NCBI RefSeq assembly: GCF_024679095.1
Contig: NW_026110784.1
Location: forward strand, 486,854-550,853
DNA: 64,000 nucleotides
Reading direction: 5' to 3'
Source: Eriocheir sinensis
Lineage: Eukaryota > Arthropoda > Malacostraca > Decapoda > Varunidae
Shown here: in pieces, positions 57,251-64,000 of the stretch
Layout of the letters: each line of letters opens with the position of its first letter
Numbering within the stretch: the first letter of the stretch is position 1
The notes under the pieces: model-generated
What the model saw: the letters and a program-made list of their open reading frames with translations, nothing else
What the model was told of the DNA's origin: nothing
The model's database searches: none
Program-made: the position numbers and the translations under genes

Positions 57251-57799
57251 TTCTTCTCTCAGCTATCAAATATTCTTCACCTGTCTTTCTCTGCCTATTT
57301 TTGTTGCTAATATTTTCTCCTCCACTCTTACCTGTGTTTTCTTCCCTTTTCACCACTCATCAATTCTCCACTTATCTTTTCTGCCTCCTTTTCCTAACTG
57401 TATACACAAAGTCCGACACATATTGGTCCGGAACGCGCTAACTCGCTCACCTCACATTGCCTACGATCATGCAATTGACTTACATAGTGAACATTAATCT
57501 ATGCGGAAACATGCGATCTCATAACGTTTCAATTAGCATCACTTACACGCTTTCCCATACCCGTTCATCGGCCTTTCTTTTTCCACATGTAGCAGCGAGT
57601 GACTATCGATGTATTTTTTGTGTGAAGCCCAAAAACATGCATAATAAACAAATACCATTAACCGTGAATTAAATGAATGGAGAATAATGCGTGGGATGAA
57701 TTGTCGAAATAAATGGATAACAATTTGTGGTGATTAATATTTTTGTGTGTGTGGTGGTGGGCAACAAAAGAGTGTTTTAGGCAATTACAATTAGTGGCA

Positions 57800-58660
57800 T
57801 ATTTTTAGCGCCGAGTGTCGAAATGCAGCGCGAATGTGGGAGGCGGTAATGAGTAAATATAAAGGTTGATGGGTTGATGAATACGTGCATGCGACCCTGA
57901 AAGTAAAATGTAAAGTGTAAAAATGTCACGGAAATGACTTAACAGCTGGATTTTTTTTTTACAACAATGTAGTGATGTGATTGGAAGCGGCGATGGGTAA
58001 ATAAATGGGTTGATGAGTAAATGAATGCATGGAAACGAAACTGAATGATGGGAAAATGTCAAGAAAAGGGAGATAATAGGAAGATAGATTTTTTTACAGC
58101 AATGCAACGGTAATGTGTGAAGCGTTGATGAGTAAATAAATAGGTTGATGGATTGATGAATTCGTGCATGCGACCTTGAAAGTAAAATGTAAAGTGTGAA
58201 AATGTCAAGAAAAGAAATTAACAGCTGGATTTGTTTTTACAGCAATGTGGTGATGTGATTGGAAGCGGCGATGGGTAAATAAATAGGTTGATGAGTAGAT
58301 GAATGCATGGAAACGAAGCTGAATGATGGGAAAGTGTCAAGAAAAGAGAGATAATAGGTAAATAGATAGATATTTCTTACAGCAATGCAACGAAAATGTG
58401 GGAAGCAGCGATAAGTAAATAAATTGATTGACGGGTAGATGATTGCGTAGAAACTGACCCTGAAAGTAAAAAGTAAATTGTAAAAGTGTAACGAAGAAAA
58501 GACAATAGGTTAATAGATTTTTTTTACAGCAATGGAACGGGGCTGAGGGAAGCAGCGAAATGTGGGTATATTGGTTGACGGTTGGATTAATGCATGGATA
58601 CGTGGATGATTGATTGTTTAAGTGTCACGGAGAGAAGATAACAAATAGATAGACTAATTT
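57800..58660. repeat. Tandem array, unit about 125-150 bp with higher-order pairing
   Basis: ttttttacagcaatgnna-type markers recur near 57,957, 58,090, 58,217, 58,372, 58,519 and 58,650. Alternate units are more alike (gcatgcgacc(c/t)tgaaagtaaa against gcatggaaacgaa(a/g)ctgaa), so the real period is a dimer of about 270 bp. Confidence 0.85.
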
Positions 58661-58856
58661 ACAGCAATGGAAGCAGTTCAAGGGCAACAAAAAAAAAAAC
58701 CGGAAACAAAAAAAAAAGATACTGTTAAGCACTGTTCCAGCCAATAGATGAATAGATAGATAGATAGATAGATAAACAGGGATAGACAGACACAAACAGA
58801 GAGGGAAACTCAAACACACACAAGAATGGAAGGGATTCACAATTTACTTATATTGT

Positions 58857-59171
58857 TTAACCCGCAAACTGCTGTACGCCTTCTGGGCGGCTGAGCGGTA
58901 AGCTGCTGTAAGCCTTCTGGAAGCGGGCTTTTCAAACAGGCGCCAAAAAATTTCCGCCGCGGCTTCAGATACTGCCAGAAAAACATTTTTGTGATAGAAA
59001 AATCTAAGAAATATGCAGGATACAACACATTTCGAGCTACAGATATGTGTATTGTAATATTTATGACACGTTTATGTAACTTAGATATCATTTATTGAAG
59101 GTCAATCTCTCGCTGATATAGCCGCACTAGGCGACGCACTCAGAATCTCAGTCCCGCAGCTTACGGGTTAA
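58857..59171. mobile_element. piggyBac-type MITE, 307 bp
   Basis: TTAA stands at both borders (58,857-58,860 and 59,168-59,171). The element starts CCCGCAAACTGC and ends GCAGCTTACGGG, that is CCCGTAAGCTGC on the opposite strand (10 of 12). TTAA target duplication with CCC-starting TIRs is the signature of piggyBac-type elements. The interior has an inner near-repeat (gtaagccttctgg/gtacgccttctgg) and no transposase. Confidence 0.85.
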
Positions 59172-59490
59172 AGGGTAGGATATATATTATTTGAAGATGA
59201 TATTAATTGCGAAGATATTATGGGTACGAAGCTTGATCTATTGGGACGAAACAATCCTCTTCAGACAGCAACCCCCTTCCTGCACTCCCCACCCCCCCGC
59301 CCCCACCCCAGTCTAATAATCAAAACAACTCTGCAAAAAGACAACTCCTCCTACCCCCTTCCTCCCCCCCCCCAAAAAAAAAAAAAAACTTCAAGCATTC
59401 ACACATAAACACTTATCAAAAGTGCTTAATTGGATGTAAAGTTTGTCCCAAAAGAATTGCGCTGCAGCATCCAATTCTTAAGTTATAATG

Positions 59491-59547
<57 letters not shown>
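59491..59547. repeat. (GT)n microsatellite
   Basis: GT run of about 56 bp. Confidence 0.97.
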
Positions 59548-59551
<4 letters not shown>

Positions 59552-59579
59552 TATGGAAGGGTTAGAGGGCTTGAGGATG

Positions 59580-60200
59580 AGAGGAAGAGAGGAAGAGAAA
59601 GGCCTAACATACATTAAAGGGGAAGGAAGGGAAGGGAGGGAAAGAGAAGGTAAAATGGAATGGAAAGGAAAGGAAGAGAAATGGAAGGGAAGGGAAGGTG
59701 AGGGAAAGAGAAGGTAAATGGAAAGGAAGGGAAGGGAAGAGAAATGGAAGGGAAGGGAAGAGAAGGGAATGGAAGGGAAGGGGAGGGAAAGAGAAGGGAA
59801 ATGGAAAGGAAGGGAAGGGAAGAGAAATGGAAGGGAAGGGAAGGAAAGGGAAGGTGAGGGAAAGAGAAGGGAAATGGAAAGGAAAGGAAGGGAAGAGAAA
59901 TGGAAGGGAAGGGAAAGGAAGGGAAGGGGAGGGAAAGAGAGGATAAATGGAAAGGAAGGGAAGAGAAGAGAAATGGAAGTGAAGGGAATGGAAAGGAATG
60001 GGAGGAAGGGAAGGGGAGGGAAAGAGAAGGGCAATGTAAAGGAAGCGAAGGGAGGATAAATGAATGGGAAGGGAAAGGAAAGGAAGGGAAGGGGAGGGAA
60101 GGGAAGGAAAGGGAAGGGAAGGGACTGGAAGGAGAGGGAAATGGAAGGGAAAGGAAAGGGAGGGGAGGAGAGGGGAGGGGAGGGGAAGGGAAGGGAAAAT
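59580..60200. repeat. (GGGAA)n purine block of about 620 bp
   Basis: ggaagggaagggaagagaaa-type sequence with interspersed aatgg and gtgagggaaag. Pure purine for most of its length. Minus-strand Ser/Phe/Pro frames are artefacts. Confidence 0.95.
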
Positions 60201-60265
60201 GCTTGGTGATCAGAATGAACGATTGGCTGATGTATGTATTGCCATCTTTTGTGAGACAGGCACTT

Positions 60266-60266
60266 T

Positions 60267-60321
<55 letters not shown>

Positions 60322-60431
60322 GAACGTGTATATTTTCGCTATCAAACAATGCTGGTTTTGAACGTGTATATTTTCGCTATCAAACAATGCTGGTTTTGAA
60401 CGTGTATATTTTCGCTATCAAACAATGCTGG
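60266..60431. repeat. (GT)n followed by 38 bp minisatellite (three units)
   Basis: GT run at 60,268-60,317. ttttgaacgtgtatattttc then starts at 60,318, 60,356 and 60,394, an exact 38 bp period with identical units. Confidence 0.96.
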
Positions 60432-60671
60432 TCCCATATACTCTATCGTTTCATCTGTTTGTATGTCAGTTTGTCTCTTTTTGTTCGTCTGTTTGACTTT
60501 AATCTCTTTGCACCTGTTTCATGTCATGTTTCTTTACCTTTCACGTTGTCACACTTTTTAATTATTCCTTTTTATTTTGCTTTTACTCTTTCTACTTCAA
60601 TGTTTTTTTTATCCATCACACACACACTCTCCTTCCATCTTATACTCCTTTTGTTTCCTCTTCAAAGCCCC

Positions 60672-60675
<4 letters not shown>

Positions 60676-60733
<58 letters not shown>

Positions 60734-60890
60734 TCTATTGGCCGTGGGTTTCGTAATAGCTTATCCACAGATGTCACCCTCACCAGTTGGAGGAGGAGGA
60801 AGAGGAGGAAGAGGAGAAGGGGAAAGAGGAGGAGGAGGAGGGCGAGGTGGAAGAGGAGTAGAGAAGGCTGAGGAAGAAAATTAGAACGAG

Positions 60891-60952
<62 letters not shown>

Positions 60953-61020
60953 AGACCGTATAGAGGAAGAAAGTAGAGGAATAAGTAGAGGACGAGGACG
61001 ACGAGGAGGAGGAGGAGGAA
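60676..61020. repeat. (CT)n, (GGA)n, (GA)n and GAC/GGA block
   Basis: (TC)n at 60,676-60,730, GGA-rich at 60,789-60,880, (GA)n at 60,894-60,947, GAG/GAC-rich to 61,020. Confidence 0.94.
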
Positions 61021-61985
61021 GGTCGTTCAAAATATAGGAATAGTTGAAAGTGGGTGACAGGGAGCCGCAGATTTTGGCAAGTGGTGGAATGCAATGAAAG
61101 CCGCCTTGCTACACTCAGGCTCATAGAAAAATTGAGTCTTTGTCTTTATTTTGAGAGGGAAGTGGGATGATGTTATATGTTTGATTAGCTTGTTATCTTC
61201 ATGGGTTGTTGGGGGTTATGAACTAGAGAATGTTTGAGAGAAAAGAAGATGAAGCAAATTGGATAAGTGAGAGATGAACAGGAAGAATGTAAATAAGTGA
61301 CAAGATGTATGATTCAGTGTCCATGTAAAAATGAAAAAACAAAAGAGGTATATGAAGAAAAGGATGAGGGAGTAGTGAGTATTTATCAACAGAGGAGAGT
61401 GATAATGATATGCAACTTTGTCTGAGGGGGCGATGTGAGTATGGAGGAAGTGGAAGAATGGAGCAGCTTAAGAAGGTAGGAGAGAAAAAAACAATGAGGT
61501 CAGGAAAAGGGAGTGATTGAAAGAAGCAGAGGAAAGAGATGAGTTATATGAGAGGAAAGGTGAAGGTCATATAAACTGAACACGGAGGCAGAGAGAAGAA
61601 AAGGTTAACGAGAGAAGGGAGCGAGAGGATAAAAATAGAGAATATATGTATAGAACGGGATTAAGGAAACATGGAAAACTGATAAACAAGGAAAGTAAAG
61701 AAAAGAAAACACAGGAAAGACAACGAGGGAGTAAATAGGAGAAAAGTAAAGAAGTGGCAATATGCTGAAAGTGGGTAATGGATGGTCACAGATGAAGGAA
61801 TGAAGCAATAGAAAAGGAAAAATAAAGGGTAGAGAAACAAAAATATAAAGTGTGGAGTGAAGGATGAAAACTGGGAAGGATAAATGGAGAATGAAGAACA
61901 GTAATAAGGTGAATAAATTATGAAGTAAACAATGAAAACAAAGGAGAGAAGGATGAAAATAGAAGGAAGAAGAGGAGGAAAAGAA
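61021..61985. other. No gene; G/A-rich unstructured sequence
   Basis: Purine-biased sequence without a clear period. The minus-strand frame at 61,605-62,198 runs into the (GA)n tract and is composition-driven. Confidence 0.5.
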
Positions 61986-62114
<129 letters not shown>

Positions 62115-62257
62115 ACAGCCAGGCCATCCCGGAGCAGAACTCGCCATCAGCAATATTAGGGGCATTTCACTGTTATGTCTTGGCAGGCAACATAACATCT
62201 TGCATAATATTTATCTTTCTCTGGATATTACCTTCCTCTCTGACGCCATTACCCTGG

Positions 62258-62263
62258 ATATTG

Positions 62264-62306
<43 letters not shown>

Positions 62307-62308
62307 CA
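62258..62308. repeat. (ACT)n microsatellite
   Basis: Trinucleotide run of about 50 bp. Confidence 0.97.
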
Positions 62309-62403
62309 TTATGGACGTATTTCTATTCCTTGCTTACAGACTTCCATTATTATTCTCTCAGTGGTGGTATTACTACGGTGACTGGTGCTATTATCCTATT
62401 ATT

Positions 62404-62404
<1 letters not shown>

Positions 62405-62481
<77 letters not shown>
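62405..62481. repeat. (CA)n microsatellite
   Basis: CA run of about 75 bp. Confidence 0.97.
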
Positions 62482-62681
62482 CTCTAGGGCTTTCAGGATG
62501 CCTGCAGTGGAATGACCTTGATTTTGCGAGTAAGAGGAGGAGGAGGACGAGCTATGAAAGGCATTGTGAAGGGAAGGGAGCGTCAGGGAAGGGCTGGAGG
62601 CTGAAGGGCGGAACAGAATTAACCGTGACCTTGCAAGATGTTGGGAAGCCACGCTATATGTTGCCTCTACTACTACTACTA

Positions 62682-63051
62682 CTTTTTTTTTTTTTTTTTA
62701 CGTTGTTGCCTATTGCGCCGGTAGGCATCTTCCCGGTGGGGCCTGATGGTCGGCCCAAGGCTTCTTCCAGGTGGGGCCTGATGGTCGCCCAGCCCGTTCT
62801 GGCGCAGGCGAGTGTTTATAGTGGCGCCATCTTGCATTGGCTCATGCTGCCCCCCGGAACTCGTTCTTGATTCGCTTGGACGGCTTCCTCTAGAGTCCGG
62901 GTTGATGGGTGGTCTTAAGGACAGCATGTGGGTGGTTTTAAGCCACTCGGCGGTGACTGAAAAATCCGAGTGGTAGCGTGAGGATTCGAACCCGCGTCGT
63001 CCATCACGCGGCGAATGTGGGTCCAGTACGCTATCACTTTGGCCACCGCCT
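62682..63051 (-). mobile_element. tRNA-derived SINE (family S1) inserted into (ACT)n, minus strand
   Basis: On minus the head ggcggtggccaaagtgatag (A box) and gcgggttcgaatcctcacgc (B box) are followed by gccgagtggcttaaaacca, agtccgg and gcaagatggcgccactataa, and an 18 bp or so A-tail (T-run on plus, 62,682-62,699). (CTA)n lies on both sides (about 62,665-62,681 and 63,050-63,074). One right-hand segment (ggcctgatggtcg on plus) is present twice, as in the 12,637 copy. Confidence 0.93.
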
Positions 63052-63074
63052 ACTACTACTACTACTACTACTAT

Positions 63075-63970
63075 GACTACTGTTATCTTTGCCATCATCA
63101 CTCGTCATTGTTTCCCCTCCTACACCTTCCTCTTATACCACACTCATATAATATTCTTTCTTCTACTTTTATTTTCATTTTTATTTTCATTCTTTACGAT
63201 CTCACTTCTTACTTTTGCCTTCACCGTCGCCTCCACGTCTTCATCTCGCCACAGTCTTACCTGCAAATTAAAAGTACAGAATTAAAACATGAAATAAATC
63301 GTGCATAATATTCAGCAATGGATAAAATGTTAAAACGTAATGTGAAAGTTGTATTTTGTTTATAGTATAGTTTATAGTTTATTTTATAGTAGTTTATGAG
63401 CCAGATTCACAGTTCGACACGATTGGTTGGTTAGTAAGGACCCAAACCAATGCTAACGACTTCGAAAATTACTTGTATGGTGAATTTAGTGTTCTTGTGT
63501 AAGTTAAGGAATTCGATGAAGGAACCCGATCAATCTTTGTATAGTTCTTGGTGCTGCGTCGAAAGCCTTGTCACAGTATGGGTTGTTAAGGAAGGTAGCA
63601 TAGCTTGGCTGGGGTAGTTACGAAGATACTGTATTGGATTAATTTGGAGTTAGTTGTATGTGTTGATAAAGGAAGGTTTGACGGGGAGTTTATTTACTTA
63701 CTGTTGATGAAGAAAATATATAAAGAGTTGAAGGGAAAAATATGCTTTGACAGTTTGATTAATTTTGCATCAGCAGTTTTTTTTTTTTTTTGTATACTCC
63801 GTCCATGGTGATGATGATGATGATGATGATCCATGTGACTTGTTCACAGCGCGTGACGAGCCGCCAATAATTTATGTCCAATTCATGCATATTTAATGAG
63901 TGCTTATTAGGCCTTTGATATTTAATTATGTAGAAAAATTATTAATGTGTATTTGTGTGTGTTTGAATAC
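63075..63970. other. No gene; AT-rich with short simple repeats
   Basis: T/C-rich to 63,260, then AT-rich. A T-run lies at 63,777-63,791, (GAT)n at about 63,809-63,829, and the window ends in a short (CA)n. Open frames are short and motif-free. Confidence 0.5.
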
Positions 63971-64000
63971 ACACTCACACACACACACACACACACTAAT

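Noticed and set aside
59483..60387. Two overlapping Pro/Phe/Ser frames of about 257-288 residues on minus
   Set aside because: They are translations of (GGGAA)n and (GT)n simple repeats.
63400..63640. A further family B copy near the right edge
   Set aside because: Only cgaaagccttgtcaca matches. The other landmarks and both termini are absent.

Overview
This is eukaryotic, non-coding-rich nuclear DNA, most likely from a decapod crustacean and perhaps a crab. I infer that from very long (GA)n, (CA)n, (GGA)n and (TA)n microsatellites, intron-like low gene density, and tRNA-derived SINEs that I associate from memory with decapods. There are no bacterial operons, no CRISPR array and no convincing functional RNA gene. 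Nearly all long open frames are shadows of microsatellites or tandem satellites.

Layout. From 1 to 20 kb the window holds degenerate tandem arrays (units of about 49 to 170 bp), purine tracts, short 3' ends of non-LTR retrotransposons (1.23-1.77 kb and 8.5-8.8 kb), tRNA-derived SINEs, and many copies of a roughly 230 bp dispersed element with inverted ends (called family B here). From 19.05 to 20.58 kb lies a 1.3 kb homopurine block joined to (CT)n and (CA)n. From 21.35 to 23.50 kb is a mariner-like element with about 345 bp inverted repeats and a broken DD41D-type transposase; a 200 bp hAT-type MITE with a perfect 8 bp target duplication is nested in it. A GC-rich broken frame at 24.6-25.4 kb looks transposon-derived. 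The stretch 25.5-42.7 kb is SINEs, LINE tails, minisatellites and small inverted-repeat elements. From 42.79 to 47.5 kb is a degenerate Ty3/gypsy retrotransposon (5' LTR, tRNA-Leu-type primer site, gag, protease, RT/RNase H, integrase) whose 3' end is cut by a GC-rich satellite running to 50.35 kb.

The one reading frame that looks like an intact host gene is on the minus strand at 51,977-54,073. It encodes a 698-residue predicted secreted coiled-coil protein built from three kinds of in-frame repeats (9, 28 and 14 residues). I do not recognise it. The window ends with more satellites, a piggyBac-type MITE (58.86-59.17 kb) and a SINE inserted into an (ACT)n tract (62.7-63.05 kb).

The recurring theme is transposons within transposons and retroposons sitting in or against simple repeats. 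No pathway or operon-like grouping is visible. All family names rest on reading motifs by eye; no database search was possible. Array borders are approximate to about 10-30 bp unless stated.
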